Assembly: GCF_009690905.1 (NCBI RefSeq)
Contig: NZ_VOSW01000055.1
Span: 1 to 64,000, forward strand
Length of the DNA stretch: 64,000 bases
Direction of reading: 5' to 3'
Source of the DNA: Paraburkholderia madseniana
GTDB lineage: Bacteria > Pseudomonadota > Gammaproteobacteria > Burkholderiales > Burkholderiaceae
This document shows positions 38,565 to 47,703 of the stretch, piece by piece. Within the stretch, counting starts at the first letter, position 1. The number at the start of each line of letters is the position of its first letter. The position numbers and the translations under genes were made by a program. The notes beneath the pieces are model-generated. The model made no database searches. It saw only the letters and a list, made by a program, of their open reading frames with translations, and had not been told where the DNA came from.

Positions 38565-39722
38565 ATGAGCGTTAAGCCCTGGCAGCGCCGTCCTTCGGCG
38601 CTCGCCCGGCAGGCGCTGGGGCTGTACACGGCGCTGATCGTCTACGGGTCGTGGTATCCGTTTTCCGGCTGGCGTTCGCTCGGCCTCGCCCCGTTTGCCT
38701 ATCTGTCCGATCCCATGCCGCAGTACCTGACGGCGTTCGACGTCGTCACGAACGTGCTCGGCTATATGCCGTTCGGCGCGCTGGTGGTGCTCGCGGTGTA
38801 TCCGCGTTGGCGCGGCACGCTGGCGGTGGCGTTGGCTTTCGTGCTCGGTGGGTTGCTGTCGGGCGTGATGGAGGCGGTGCAAACCTATCTGCCGACGCGC
38901 GTTGCCTCCAATCTCGACCTGGCCGCCAACGCGCTCGGCGCGCTGCTCGGCGCGGCGATCGTGTCGCCGGCCACCGGCGCGTTGCTCGATCGCGGCTTGC
39001 TGCGGCGTGTGCGGCTCCTCTGGTTCGAGCGCGACACGGCGGCGCTCGCCTGTCTCGTCGCCTTGTGGCCGTTCGCGACCATGTACCCGGCGCCACGGCT
39101 TTTCGGTCTCGGTAACTGGCCGCGCGCGCTGTGGCTGCGTTTCGATTCGACGACGCAGGATGCCTTGCTCGCATGGACACCGCCTGCCTGGCACGTCGGC
39201 GCGTGGCCGGCGCTGGTTGCCGCCTGGCTGCCCGACGACGCTTGGGAAGCCGTCATCACCACGCTCAATCTGTTCGCCGCACTGGCTCTCGCCTCGCTGC
39301 CGGTGCGCCGCCATGCACCACTCGTGCGCCTGTTGATCGTGTTTATCGTCATGACTTTGTGCGTCAAGGCGGGCGCGACCTTTCTGCAATCGCAATCCGG
39401 TCTTGCGTTCGACTGGGCGACGCCCGGCGCGCTGGCAGGGCTCGTGTGCGGTACTGTCACCGCACTGCTGGCGCTGGGCTTGCGGCGCAGGTTGCGCGCG
39501 GCGCTCGCGGCCTGCGCGCTGACGATCGCGCTCGTGTTCGTCAATCTGCTGCCGGTCAATCCGTATTTCGATGCCGTACTGGCGGACTGGCGCCAGGGAC
39601 GGTACCTGCACTTCAATGGTCTCGCGCATTGGATCGCGTGGATCTGGCCGTATGCGGCGCTGGTGTGGCTCGCCTATCTCGTCGAACAGGTGTGGCTCAA
39701 GCGGCGCGTGGAGCGCGCATGA
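38565..39722 (+). CDS. VanZ family membrane protein
   Basis: A 385-residue integral membrane protein with about nine to ten hydrophobic helices. The N-terminal third carries the VanZ-like domain (YGSWYPFSGW, VVTNVLGYMPFGALV, and EAVQTYLPTRVASNLDLAANALGA spread over 100 residues). VanZ domains in Gram-positives influence glycopeptide resistance; in beta-proteobacteria the role is unknown. It is 31 bases after the lipoprotein gene and may be part of the same transcript. It probably has a cell-envelope function (inference). Confidence 0.8.
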   Translation: MSVKPWQRRPSALARQALGLYTALIVYGSWYPFSGWRSLGLAPFAYLSDPMPQYLTAFDVVTNVLGYMPFGALVVLAVYPRWRGTLAVALAFVLGGLLSGVMEAVQTYLPTRVASNLDLAANALGALLGAAIVSPATGALLDRGLLRRVRLLWFERDTAALACLVALWPFATMYPAPRLFGLGNWPRALWLRFDSTTQDALLAWTPPAWHVGAWPALVAAWLPDDAWEAVITTLNLFAALALASLPVRRHAPLVRLLIVFIVMTLCVKAGATFLQSQSGLAFDWATPGALAGLVCGTVTALLALGLRRRLRAALAACALTIALVFVNLLPVNPYFDAVLADWRQGRYLHFNGLAHWIAWIWPYAALVWLAYLVEQVWLKRRVERA

Positions 39723-39864
39723 AGCAAGGGCGACGCGTGCGTGCGGCCGTGCGTCCGCCGCTCAGCGACCGCCAGCCCCGCTCGCTATAATCTTCTGCAC
39801 AACAGGCGCGCTGCGGCGCTTCCAGCGCCATTCCCACTCTTACAGTCTCGCCCCTCCGGACATC

Positions 39865-40188
39865 ATGGACTCCTACTACAAGTACCACGTCTTCTTCTGT
39901 CTCAACCAGCGCGATCCCGGCGCGGAGCGTCCGAGTTGCGCGAATTGCAATGCGCAGGCGATGCAGGAACACGCGAAAAAGCGCGTGAAGCAACTCGGCC
40001 TTGCAGGCCCGGGCCAGGTGCGTATCAACAAGGCCGGCTGTCTCGAGCGTTGTGAGCTCGGCCCGGCGCTCGTCGTGTATCCGGAAGGCGTCTGGTACAC
40101 GTATGTCGACGAGAGCGACATCGATGAAATCGTCGATTCGCATCTTGTGAACGGCAAGATCGTCGAGCGTCTGAAAATCGATCAATAA
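39865..40188 (+). CDS. [2Fe-2S] ferredoxin-like thioredoxin-fold protein
   Basis: A 107-residue protein from the ATG at 39865. The cysteines that can bind a [2Fe-2S] cluster are in FFCLNQ, CANC and KAGCLERCELG. This matches the thioredoxin-like (2Fe-2S) ferredoxin family (COG3411), with the tail VYPEGVWYTYVDESDIDEIV. It is a small cytoplasmic electron carrier of unknown partner. The next gene starts 8 bases after its stop, so the two are probably co-expressed. Confidence 0.88.
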   Translation: MDSYYKYHVFFCLNQRDPGAERPSCANCNAQAMQEHAKKRVKQLGLAGPGQVRINKAGCLERCELGPALVVYPEGVWYTYVDESDIDEIVDSHLVNGKIVERLKIDQ

Positions 40189-40196
40189 GCCTCGCC

Positions 40197-40841
40197 ATGA
40201 ACGTACATACCAAGAAATATCTGATCGACGGCCCGGTCGGCAAGATCGAAGTCGCGCTGGATCTGCCCGATGAGATGCGTGAGAACGGCGCCGCGCCGCG
40301 CGGCATCGCGCTGGTCGCGCACCCGCATCCGCTGTTCGGCGGCACGATGGACAACAAGGTCGCGCAGACGCTCGCGCGCACGCTCGTGCAGTTGAACTAC
40401 GTGACGTACCGCTCGAATTTCCGCGGTGTCGGCGAAACGCAGGGCGAGCATGACGCCGGTGTCGGTGAGCGCGACGATCTGCGCGCCGTGCTCGATCACA
40501 TGCGCGCGCAAGCAGGACAGGGCGATCTGCCCCTCGTACTGACGGGTTTTTCGTTCGGCACCTTCGTGCTGTCGCACGTTGCCGCGAAGCTGCGCGAAGA
40601 AGGTCAGGCGATCGAGCGAATCGTGTTCGTGGGCACTGCGGCGAGCCGGTGGGAAGTCGCGCCTGTACCGGAAAACACGCTCGTGATTCACGGCGAAATC
40701 GACGAGACCGTTCCCATTCAGTCGGTTTTCGACTGGGCGCGGCCGCAGGAATTGCCGGTCGTCGTGATTCCGGGGGCAGAGCATTTTCTGCATCGCAAGC
40801 TGCACGTTCTGAAGCGGATCATCGTCGACGCGTGGCGTTAA
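40197..40841 (+). CDS. Alpha/beta hydrolase (dienelactone-hydrolase-like fold)
   Basis: A 214-residue cytoplasmic hydrolase of the COG2945 type. HPHPLFGGTMDNKV near residue 40 and the nucleophile GFSFG (about residue 122) are the conserved features. A C-terminal Asp and His (HGEIDETV, PGAEHFLH) complete the triad. It probably acts as a small esterase. There is no signal peptide. It is tightly linked to the [2Fe-2S] protein gene just upstream. Confidence 0.85.
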   Translation: MNVHTKKYLIDGPVGKIEVALDLPDEMRENGAAPRGIALVAHPHPLFGGTMDNKVAQTLARTLVQLNYVTYRSNFRGVGETQGEHDAGVGERDDLRAVLDHMRAQAGQGDLPLVLTGFSFGTFVLSHVAAKLREEGQAIERIVFVGTAASRWEVAPVPENTLVIHGEIDETVPIQSVFDWARPQELPVVVIPGAEHFLHRKLHVLKRIIVDAWR

Positions 40842-41162
40842 AGCATGCGTCGCGCGTGTTTTCCGGGGTACAGGTACGTGCAAACGCAAATTAATCGCCG
40901 CCCTTTGCTCAAAGATACCAGGATAGCGCGCGTATAATGAGCGCTCTTTTTTGGGCGCAGCATCGCCCACCCGGCAGTTCGCGCGACGCGTAGCTTCTTT
41001 CTCGCGCGCAGCGGTGCCGGATGCGAGGCGTGCTGCGCGAACCGATCGCGTCGCCGGAAGTCCAATGGGCGCCGCGCCGTTTTTACGGCCTGACGCTCGC
41101 CGACCGGCTCCTCCAATCTGTGCGCCCTGCGCGCGATGTATTTTTCCGCACGAATCGACCCT
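40842..41162. promoter_or_regulatory. Intergenic promoter region upstream of dacC
   Basis: About 320 bases. A perfect TATAAT lies at 40933-40938 within GCGCGTATAATGAGCGC, but no well-spaced -35 is seen. The rest has no convincing gene, although a frame at 41021-41230 stays open opposite to no known family. Confidence 0.45.
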
Positions 41163-42392
41163 ATGCGTTTCTCCACCTCCGGCCGCACGTCATTCCCGTC
41201 AGTTTCTTCTTTCGTTCCCACTACGCTTAGCCGTGCCGTGACCCTCGGCATCGTGCTGCCGGCCACGCTCGTTGCCAGCACGGCGTTCGCGCAGGTGCCG
41301 CCGCCCGGGGTGAACGCGCGCTCGTGGGTGCTCGTCGATGCCACCAGCAATCAGGTGCTCGCCTCGGGCAATCCCGACGAACGTGTCGAACCGGCCTCGC
41401 TGACCAAGCTGATGACCGCGTACCTCGTCTTCGAAGCACTGCAGACGAAGAAGATCACGATGGACCAGACGGTGATGCCGAGCGAAGCGGTGCGCCGCGT
41501 GCGCACCGACGAATCGCGCATGTTCATCGAAGCCAACAAGCCGGTGACCGTGCACGATCTGGTGTACGGCATGATCATCCAGTCGGGTAACGACGCGGCG
41601 ATCGCGCTGGCCGAACTGGTGGGCGGCAGCGAGGCGCAGTTCGTCAACATGATGAACACCGAAGCGCAGAAACTCGGCATGAAGAACACGCATTTCGCCG
41701 ACGTGAACGGCATGCCCGACGCGCAGCACTACACCACTGCGGGCGACCTCGCGGTGCTGTCGGCGCGCCTGATTCGTGACTTCCCCGACTACTACAACAT
41801 CTTCTCGGTCAAGGAATTCACGTACAACAAGATCAAGCAGCCGAACCGCAACCGTCTGCTGTGGATCGACCCGACGGTGGACGGCCTGAAGACCGGTCAT
41901 ACGCAAGCGGCCGGCTACTGCCTGATCGCCAGCGCGAAGCGTCCGCTGCCGGGCACGGCCGACGGCTCGCGCCGTCTCGTCTCGGTGATGATGGGCGAGG
42001 TCAAGGAACACGACCGCGTGCAGGACAGCCTGAAGATGCTGAACTACGGCTACACCGCGTACGACACGGTGCGTCTGTACAAGGCGAGCCAGGTGGTAGG
42101 CACGCCGCGCGTCTACAAGGGTGCGCAGGACACCGTGCAGATCGGCGTGAAGGGCGATCAGTACATCACCGTGCCGAAGGGCATGGGCGACAAGGTGAAG
42201 CCGCAGATCGAACAGATCGATCCGCTGATCGCACCGATCGCGAACGGTCAGCAGGTCGGCACCGCGAAGCTCGTGGCCGACGGGAAGGTGCTGGCGCAAT
42301 TCCCGATCGTCGCGTTGCAGGCTGTGCCGCAAGCCGGCGTGGTCGGCCGTGTGTGGGGTTCGCTGATGCTGATGTTCAACAAGAAGAAGTAA
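41163..42392 (+). CDS. dacC: D-alanyl-D-alanine carboxypeptidase (PBP5/6-type)
   Basis: About 409 residues from the ATG at 41163. A long signal region ends near AFAQV. The penicillin-binding motifs are S79-LTK (SxxK), S141-GN and K243-TG, at family spacing. A C-terminal beta domain and an amphipathic end (VGRVWGSLMLMFNKKK) for membrane anchoring follow. It removes the terminal D-alanine from peptidoglycan pentapeptides in the periplasm. It begins the dacC-dat-ybeD unit. Choosing between the dacA and dacC names is conventional only. Confidence 0.92.
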   Translation: MRFSTSGRTSFPSVSSFVPTTLSRAVTLGIVLPATLVASTAFAQVPPPGVNARSWVLVDATSNQVLASGNPDERVEPASLTKLMTAYLVFEALQTKKITMDQTVMPSEAVRRVRTDESRMFIEANKPVTVHDLVYGMIIQSGNDAAIALAELVGGSEAQFVNMMNTEAQKLGMKNTHFADVNGMPDAQHYTTAGDLAVLSARLIRDFPDYYNIFSVKEFTYNKIKQPNRNRLLWIDPTVDGLKTGHTQAAGYCLIASAKRPLPGTADGSRRLVSVMMGEVKEHDRVQDSLKMLNYGYTAYDTVRLYKASQVVGTPRVYKGAQDTVQIGVKGDQYITVPKGMGDKVKPQIEQIDPLIAPIANGQQVGTAKLVADGKVLAQFPIVALQAVPQAGVVGRVWGSLMLMFNKKK

Positions 42393-42405
42393 GAGCCCGA
42401 TTGCG

Positions 42406-43362
42406 ATGACCGCTGTTTCCGATGTTTCGCTCGACCCGATCGTTTATCTGAACGGCGAGCTGGTGCCCTTGTCCGAAGCGCGCGTGCCGGTTCTCGACCG
42501 CGGCTTTATTTTCGGCGACGGCATTTACGAAGTCGCGCCGTTGTATCCGCATGCGAGCGGCCGTACGGCGTTTCGCTTCAGGCATCATCTGGCGCGCCTT
42601 GCGCGCTCGCTGGACAAGATCGGCATCGTCAATCCGTTCGACGATGCCGGCTGGCGCGAGCTGATCGACCGCGTGGTCGCGGCTAATGAAGCGGACGCAG
42701 GCCTGCGCGCCGATCAGGACGCGATTGCTTACGTTCAGATCACACGGGGCGTCGCCAAGCGCGGTCACGCGTTTCCGGCCGGCATCCGGCCGACCGTGTT
42801 CGTAATGGTTACGCCGCTGAACCTGCCGGACGCCGCCCAGCGCGCGCAGGGCGTGCGCTGCGTCACTGCTGAAGACCGCCGCTGGCTCAATTGCGACATC
42901 AAATCGGTGTCGCTGCTCGGCAATGTTTTGATGGCGCAGTACGCGGCTGAAAACGACGCGTTTGAGACGATCCAGTTTCGCGATGGCATGCTGACTGAAG
43001 GTTCGTCTTCGAATATCTGGATGGTGAAGGACGGCGTGTTGTACGCGCCGCCGCGCAGCCGCAAGATTCTCGAAGGGATTCGCTACAGTCTGATCGAAGA
43101 GCTAACGAGCGAATGCGGCATTCGCTTCGAGGCGCGCGAGATCGCCGAAGCTGAGCTGCGTGCCGCCGACGAGATTCTGGTCAGTTCCGCCACCAAGGAA
43201 GTGCTGCCGGTTACGCAGCTTGACGGCCAGCCGGTCGGCAACGGCAAGCCGGGCGCGGTGTTTGCGGCCTTGTACGCGGCCTATCAGCGTGCCAAGGCCA
43301 AGGAAGCGCAAGAAGCGCAGCAAGGAGTAGAAAGTGAATCCCGCGAAAGAATCATTGCTTGA
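42406..43362 (+). CDS. dat: D-amino acid aminotransferase (class IV PLP enzyme)
   Basis: The 318-residue fold type IV PLP enzyme has the catalytic lysine in CDIKSVSLLGN (K166), the DRGFIFGDGIYEV start typical of D-alanine transaminase, and EGSSSNIWMV near the PLP ring. It interconverts D-alanine and D-glutamate, precursors for peptidoglycan, and fits its place after dacC. The last 29 bases overlap the next gene. The C-terminal 40 residues are Lys/Glu/Ala-rich. Confidence 0.9.
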   Translation: MTAVSDVSLDPIVYLNGELVPLSEARVPVLDRGFIFGDGIYEVAPLYPHASGRTAFRFRHHLARLARSLDKIGIVNPFDDAGWRELIDRVVAANEADAGLRADQDAIAYVQITRGVAKRGHAFPAGIRPTVFVMVTPLNLPDAAQRAQGVRCVTAEDRRWLNCDIKSVSLLGNVLMAQYAAENDAFETIQFRDGMLTEGSSSNIWMVKDGVLYAPPRSRKILEGIRYSLIEELTSECGIRFEAREIAEAELRAADEILVSSATKEVLPVTQLDGQPVGNGKPGAVFAALYAAYQRAKAKEAQEAQQGVESESRERIIA

Positions 43363-43603
43363 GTTTCCGTGCGACTTTCCCATCAAGATCATGGGCAAGT
43401 CGCATCCCGAGTTCGCCGAGACGATTGTCACGGTGGTTCGGCAGTTCGATAACGAAGTTGATCCCGCTCGCGTGGAAACGCGGCCGTCCAGCGGCGGCAA
43501 TTACACCGGTTTGACGGTTACCGTGCGCGCGACGAGCCAGGCGCAGCTCGACGATATTTATCGCGCGCTCACTGGCCATCCGATGGTGAAGGTGGTGCTT
43601 TAA
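43334..43603 (+). CDS. ybeD: DUF493/YbeD family protein
   Basis: An 89-residue protein starting at a GTG with a strong AAGGAGTAGAAA ribosome binding site that lies inside the end of dat; the genes overlap by 29 bases. The ferredoxin-like DUF493 fold is recognised by FPCDFPIKIMGK and TVTVRATSQAQLDDIYRAL. YbeD sits between dacA and lipB in many proteobacteria. Its role is not settled; a regulatory (ACT-like) function is suggested. In this genome lipB is separated from it by two other genes. Confidence 0.9.
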   Translation: MNPAKESLLEFPCDFPIKIMGKSHPEFAETIVTVVRQFDNEVDPARVETRPSSGGNYTGLTVTVRATSQAQLDDIYRALTGHPMVKVVL

Positions 43604-43635
43604 CGCCAGGCTCTGTGCCTACGGATGCCTCTGGA

Positions 43636-44604
43636 TTACGGCGTGACGCGCAATGCATCCGCCGCCAGATCGGCGCTTGCAGCAGAGCCCACCTCACAAG
43701 CCTGCTCAAAAAGCTGTTTGAACCGTCCCACTTCTTCGAATACCCAGGCGCGGAACGCCTTGACGCGCGCGGTTTCGAGCATCTGTGGCGGGCAGATGAA
43801 GTAGTACTGCCACGGGCTCGGTCCATCCACATCGAATAGCCGCACAAGGCGGCCTGCCGCGATCTCGTGCATCGCCAGCGAACGGCGCGTGAGCGCGACC
43901 CCTTGGCCGTCGATGGCCGCCTGCAGCAGGTTCGACGAATCCTGATATAGCACGCCACGCTTCGGCTCAGGCCAGTCGGTGAGGCCGGCGGCATCGAACC
44001 ACGGGCGCCAGAGTTCGTCGTCCGAGCGCAGGAGCTGAACCTTGGCCAGATCGGCCGGCGTTTGCGGCAGCTTGCCACCGTTGAAATTCGGCGCGCAAGC
44101 CGGAAAGAAGATCTCCTCCAGCAGCAACTCCGCGTGCAGCCCCGAATATTTGCCGTAGCCGAAGCGGATCGCCACGTCGACGTCGTCGCGCGCGAAGTCC
44201 GTCAGCGCGTTCGTGGACAGCAGTTCGAGGTCCCACTGGGGATGCGCCTCGATAAAGCTGCCGATGCGCGGCGTCACCCAGCGCGCCGCAAACGAGGACA
44301 GCATGGACACGACCAGGCGCCGTTCGCGGTCGCCGGCACGGACTTCGCGGGTGGCGTCAGCAAGTCCCATCAACGCGGTGCGCACGCGCGTGGCATAGCG
44401 GCGGCCCGTGTCCGTGAGCCGTACGCGCTTGCCGTCGCGGGCGAACAGTGCGATGCCCAATTCTTCCTCCAGCGCGCGAATCTGGTGGCTGACGGCGCCG
44501 TGCGTGACGAACAGCTCGTCGGCGGCGCGCGAGAAGCTCTCGTGGCGGGCGGCGGCTTCGAACGCCTTGATGGCGTTCAGCGGGGGTAGTTGCCGGAGGT
44601 CCAT
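43636..44604 (-). CDS. LysR family regulator (GcvA-type)
   Basis: About 322 residues from the ATG at 44604 (a GTG at 44619 is also in frame). The N-terminal helix-turn-helix begins LPPLNAIKAFEAAARHESFSRAADELFVTHGAVSHQI, as in the GcvA group. An effector-binding domain follows. It is divergent from the DUF2917 gene and probably controls it and itself; the effector is unknown. It interrupts the otherwise common ybeD-lipB-lipA order. Confidence 0.9.
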   Translation of the reverse strand: MDLRQLPPLNAIKAFEAAARHESFSRAADELFVTHGAVSHQIRALEEELGIALFARDGKRVRLTDTGRRYATRVRTALMGLADATREVRAGDRERRLVVSMLSSFAARWVTPRIGSFIEAHPQWDLELLSTNALTDFARDDVDVAIRFGYGKYSGLHAELLLEEIFFPACAPNFNGGKLPQTPADLAKVQLLRSDDELWRPWFDAAGLTDWPEPKRGVLYQDSSNLLQAAIDGQGVALTRRSLAMHEIAAGRLVRLFDVDGPSPWQYYFICPPQMLETARVKAFRAWVFEEVGRFKQLFEQACEVGSAASADLAADALRVTP

Positions 44605-44699
44605 CGCAATATTTCTCACATAGAGGTGAAAATAGATCGTTTTGCGTAAACCCTTGCTACGCCTAGGATTGTAGTCACGAAACGAATTTTGGCGAGGGC

Positions 44700-45029
44700 A
44701 TGATGCGAGAAATTTCCTCTAGTATCGCGTTTGAAATCCGCAATGGCGAAACCATTCCTATGAAGGTAGCACGCAGCACCAAGCTGGTCGTGCACGGCGG
44801 CGCGGTGTGGGTCACGCGCAGCGACGATACCGAGGACTACTGGCTGCAGCCCGGCCACACGCTACGGCTGCGGCGCGGTGAGCGCTTGTGGTTGAGCGCC
44901 GAGGGCAGCACGCATGCGAAGGTCGCGTTTTCGGTGCCGACACGCTGCGATGAGCGTGCGCTGAACTGGCTCGCGCGGGTCGGCGAACGGCTGGCGGCCC
45001 GCATGCGTGGGGGCTGGCGCACGGTGTGA
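44700..45029 (+). CDS. DUF2917 domain-containing protein
   Basis: A 109-residue protein. Its beta-rich DUF2917 part contains VHGGAVWVTRSDDTEDYWLQPGHTL-like residues (about 32-55), then a basic helical end. DUF2917 proteins are small and cupin-like, commonly next to GcvA-type LysR genes in Burkholderiales, with no known activity. Two ATG codons in tandem (44700, 44703) can serve as the start. It diverges from the LysR gene with a 95-base gap. Confidence 0.85.
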   Translation: MMREISSSIAFEIRNGETIPMKVARSTKLVVHGGAVWVTRSDDTEDYWLQPGHTLRLRRGERLWLSAEGSTHAKVAFSVPTRCDERALNWLARVGERLAARMRGGWRTV

Positions 45030-45203
45030 GCGCTGGCGGCGCCGTGACGCGATGGCGGACCGGCGCTGCAGTTGAACGGCGCTCCGGCGCGAAACGAAGC
45101 GCGACTCCGGTAAGCGGAGTTCCGGCAGGAAACGAAGCGCCGCCGAGTCCTGAAGTGGGCGCGTCCGGCGGGGATGTCAGGATTTCGGTAAACTGTCGGG
45201 ATC

Positions 45204-45929
45204 ATGTGCACCACCCCGGTTTCCCCGTCTCCCTTGCCCGCCACGGCGCCGCTTACGCTGCGCTGGCTCGGCAACGAACCTTACGAAGCCAGTTTCGAAG
45301 CGATGCGCGCGTTCACCGACGCGCGCACCGCCGATACACCCGACGAGATCTGGCTGGTCGAACACCCCCCCGTCTTCACGCTAGGCCAGGCCGGCGACCC
45401 GGCGCATCTGCTGGCCGCCGACAGCGGCATTCCGCTTGTGAAAGTCGACCGGGGCGGGCAGATCACGTATCACGGGCCCGGACAGGTGGTTGCCTACCTG
45501 TTGCTGGATCTGCGCCGACGCAAGCTGATGGTGCGTGAGATGGTCACCCGGATCGAGCAGGCCGTGATCGACACCCTCGCGGCGTATAATCTCGCCGGAG
45601 AACGCAAGGCGGGCGCCCCCGGTATCTACGTGGCGCCTGGGCCGGACGCCGGGTTGCATGCCGGCGCCAAGATCGCCGCGCTGGGTCTGAAAATCCGGAA
45701 CGGCTGCAGCTATCACGGCGTGAGCCTGAATGTGAACATGGACTTGCAGCCGTTTCTGGCCATCAACCCATGCGGCTACGCGGGGCTCGAAACAGTCGAT
45801 ATGGCAACGCTGGGCGTTGCCGCCGGCTGGGACGACGTGGCCCGTACCTTTGCAGCACGCCTCACCGCAAACCTCGACGGCAGTCCCGCGGCCGTCGCCC
45901 AACCGCAGGCCGGTGCCCTCACCGCCTGA
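45204..45929 (+). CDS. lipB: Octanoyltransferase
   Basis: A 241-residue LipB. The acyl-enzyme cysteine is in INPCGYAG (C190) and the catalytic lysine in GAKIAALGLKI (K156). RGGQITYHGPGQ is the substrate loop. It moves octanoate from ACP onto lipoyl domains, after which LipA inserts sulfur. There is no strong ribosome binding site at the ATG. It is followed by lipA 13 bases later, so the two form a unit. Confidence 0.95.
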   Translation: MCTTPVSPSPLPATAPLTLRWLGNEPYEASFEAMRAFTDARTADTPDEIWLVEHPPVFTLGQAGDPAHLLAADSGIPLVKVDRGGQITYHGPGQVVAYLLLDLRRRKLMVREMVTRIEQAVIDTLAAYNLAGERKAGAPGIYVAPGPDAGLHAGAKIAALGLKIRNGCSYHGVSLNVNMDLQPFLAINPCGYAGLETVDMATLGVAAGWDDVARTFAARLTANLDGSPAAVAQPQAGALTA

Positions 45930-45942
45930 CTGGACCGAACGA

Positions 45943-46950
45943 ATGACTGACGTTACCGCGAACCTCGCAGCTTCTCCCGCTCCTGATGCCGTGCCGGCTT
46001 CCGCCGCTGCCTACGACGCCACCGCGAAGCAGAAGGCGCAAGCCAAAACCGCCCGTATTCCGATCAAGATCATCCCGATCGAAAAGCTGAAAAAACCGGA
46101 CTGGATCCGCGTCAAAGCGGCCACCGGTAATTCGCGCTTTTCGGAGATCAAGCAGATTCTGCGCGAGCACAACCTGCACACGGTGTGTGAAGAAGCGAGC
46201 TGCCCGAACATCGGCGAATGCTTCGGCAAGGGCACCGCGACGTTCATGATCATGGGTGACAAGTGCACGCGCCGCTGCCCGTTCTGTGACGTTGGCCACG
46301 GCCGCCCGGATCCGCTCGATGTGGACGAACCGGGCAATCTGGCGCGCACCATCGCCGCGCTGAAGCTGAAGTACGTGGTGATCACCAGCGTCGACCGTGA
46401 CGATCTGCGCGACGGTGGCGCTGCTCACTTCGTGGAATGCATCCGTCAGACGCGCGAACTGTCGCCGGAGACACGCATTGAAATTCTGACGCCGGACTTC
46501 CGCGGCCGTCTGGATCGCGCGCTCGGCATTCTGAACGCCGCACCGCCTGATGTGATGAACCACAACCTCGAAACGGTACCGCGTCTGTACAAGGAAGCAC
46601 GTCCCGGTTCGGACTACGCGCATTCGCTGAAGCTGCTGAAGGATTTCAAGGCGCTGCATCCGGACGTCGCGACCAAGTCCGGCTTGATGGTCGGCCTCGG
46701 CGAGACCGAAGAGGAAATTTTGCAGGTGATGCGGGATCTGCGCGAGCACGACGTGGACATGCTGACGATCGGCCAGTATCTGCAACCGTCGGAACACCAT
46801 CTGCCGGTGCGCTCGTATGTGCATCCGGACACGTTCAAGATGTACGAGGAAGAAGCGTACAAGATGGGCTTTACGCACGCCGCTGTGGGCGCGATGGTTC
46901 GTTCGAGCTACCACGCCGATCTGCAGGCGCATGGAGCCGGGGTGGTTTGA
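45943..46950 (+). CDS. lipA: Lipoyl synthase
   Basis: About 335 residues from the ATG at 45943; the frame stays open upstream into lipB. Two cluster motifs are present: CEEASCPNIGEC (C82, C87, C93; auxiliary [4Fe-4S]) and the radical-SAM CTRRCPFC (C108, C112, C115). The RSSYHA end carries the serine that ligates the auxiliary cluster. It inserts two sulfurs into octanoyl-lysine. The N-terminal 40 residues are longer and Ala-rich compared with E. coli LipA. Confidence 0.96.
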   Translation: MTDVTANLAASPAPDAVPASAAAYDATAKQKAQAKTARIPIKIIPIEKLKKPDWIRVKAATGNSRFSEIKQILREHNLHTVCEEASCPNIGECFGKGTATFMIMGDKCTRRCPFCDVGHGRPDPLDVDEPGNLARTIAALKLKYVVITSVDRDDLRDGGAAHFVECIRQTRELSPETRIEILTPDFRGRLDRALGILNAAPPDVMNHNLETVPRLYKEARPGSDYAHSLKLLKDFKALHPDVATKSGLMVGLGETEEEILQVMRDLREHDVDMLTIGQYLQPSEHHLPVRSYVHPDTFKMYEEEAYKMGFTHAAVGAMVRSSYHADLQAHGAGVV

Positions 46951-46977
46951 GCGATTAGACCGAATAGCTGTCTGAAA

Positions 46978-47010
46978 ATAAAGCCCGCACTTGTTGCGGG
47001 CTTTGTTCTT
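46978..47010. terminator. Bidirectional terminator after lipA
   Basis: Stem AAGCCCGCA/TGCGGGCTT (46981-46989 with 46995-47003), loop CTTGT, with TTGTTCTTTT on the right and A-rich sequence on the left. It can also end the leftward small membrane-protein genes. Confidence 0.85.
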
Positions 47011-47067
47011 TTGGGGAGCACGGAATGAACGATTCAGCAGTTCCTCCCGGCGATCTGCCTGCGTTGC

Positions 47068-47202
47068 CTAGCGGTAATAACGTGCGAGCAGACTGCAAGT
47101 AACAGATATCATTCCGCCGATGATCGTGAAGGGGTAAAGAAAGAGGATGAAGCGATGGCGCAGTGCGCGGTCTTCGATGAGGCGGTCGATCAAATTGGGC
47201 AT
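47068..47202 (-). CDS. 44-residue putative membrane microprotein
   Basis: An ATG at 47202 follows a strong AAGGAGATCCAGC ribosome binding site. The 44 residues begin MPNLIDRLIEDRALRHRF and continue into one hydrophobic helix (about 18-41, FILFLYPFTIIGG onwards), ending LLARYYR. The topology suggests a single inner-membrane helix with a cytoplasmic N-terminus. It lies 54 bases downstream of the four-helix gene at 47257-47703, in a lower-GC patch. No family is recognised. It could be a small subunit of that protein, or a phage-like toxin or holin-type peptide; none of these is supported beyond topology. Confidence 0.6.
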   Translation of the reverse strand: MPNLIDRLIEDRALRHRFILFLYPFTIIGGMISVTCSLLARYYR

Positions 47203-47256
47203 GCTGGATCTCCTTGAGACTAGGATGAAAATTATAGATCAGAGCGCCGAATTTAG

Positions 47257-47703
47257 TTAGGTTAACGAATAATGAGATGCGGAAAAGGAGACTGCGACGA
47301 CAACGGTTATGAGCAGCGAAAACCACATCAACCAACCATCACGCTCCTGTTCTCCCGCGTGACGCGCTGGGCGAGCCGCTGCATCGGCCGCACCCAGGCA
47401 CACTAGTATTGACGCTGCGACGATAAAGAGCACGTGCCAGAGAAGTGCGGCCAAGATGAGCGCTAACCTGCTGCGCGTCGGCGCTTCGCTCAACGCACCA
47501 CCAATCTCGTAGCATGCGCTGGCACACATCGAAATGACGACCCAGAAAAGCTGGCCATCCTGAATGGATCGCCGCGTAATACCTCGCGCCGCGTGCCGGT
47601 AGTAGCGTGAAAAGTTCAATAGGGGAAGTAATGCGATCGGCGCAAAAACAGGCACGCCGACATTGAAAAACAACCAGCTCAAGCGGCTAAGAAAATCGAC
47701 CAT
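47257..47703 (-). CDS. Four-helix membrane protein of unknown function
   Basis: About 148 residues from the ATG at 47703. The frame stays open to a TTG at 47871, and ATG 47736 is another option; none has a good ribosome binding site. The protein has four hydrophobic helices: LFFNVGVPVFAPIALLPLL, LFWVVISMCASACYEIGG, LALILAALLWHVLFIVAASIL and WFSLLITVVVAVSF. A basic loop with RYYRHAARGITRR lies between the first two. No family is recognised. The local base composition is lower in GC than the surrounding genes. It is followed by the 44-residue gene and is divergent from tauA. Confidence 0.6.
   Translation of the reverse strand: MVDFLSRLSWLFFNVGVPVFAPIALLPLLNFSRYYRHAARGITRRSIQDGQLFWVVISMCASACYEIGGALSEAPTRSRLALILAALLWHVLFIVAASILVCLGAADAAARPARHAGEQERDGWLMWFSLLITVVVAVSFSASHYSLT

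Noticed and set aside
38349..39629. A 426-codon leftward frame opposite the lipoprotein and VanZ genes
   Set aside because: It is antisense to VanZ-family coding sequence with normal helices; the reverse product is Arg/Gln/His-rich without a fold.
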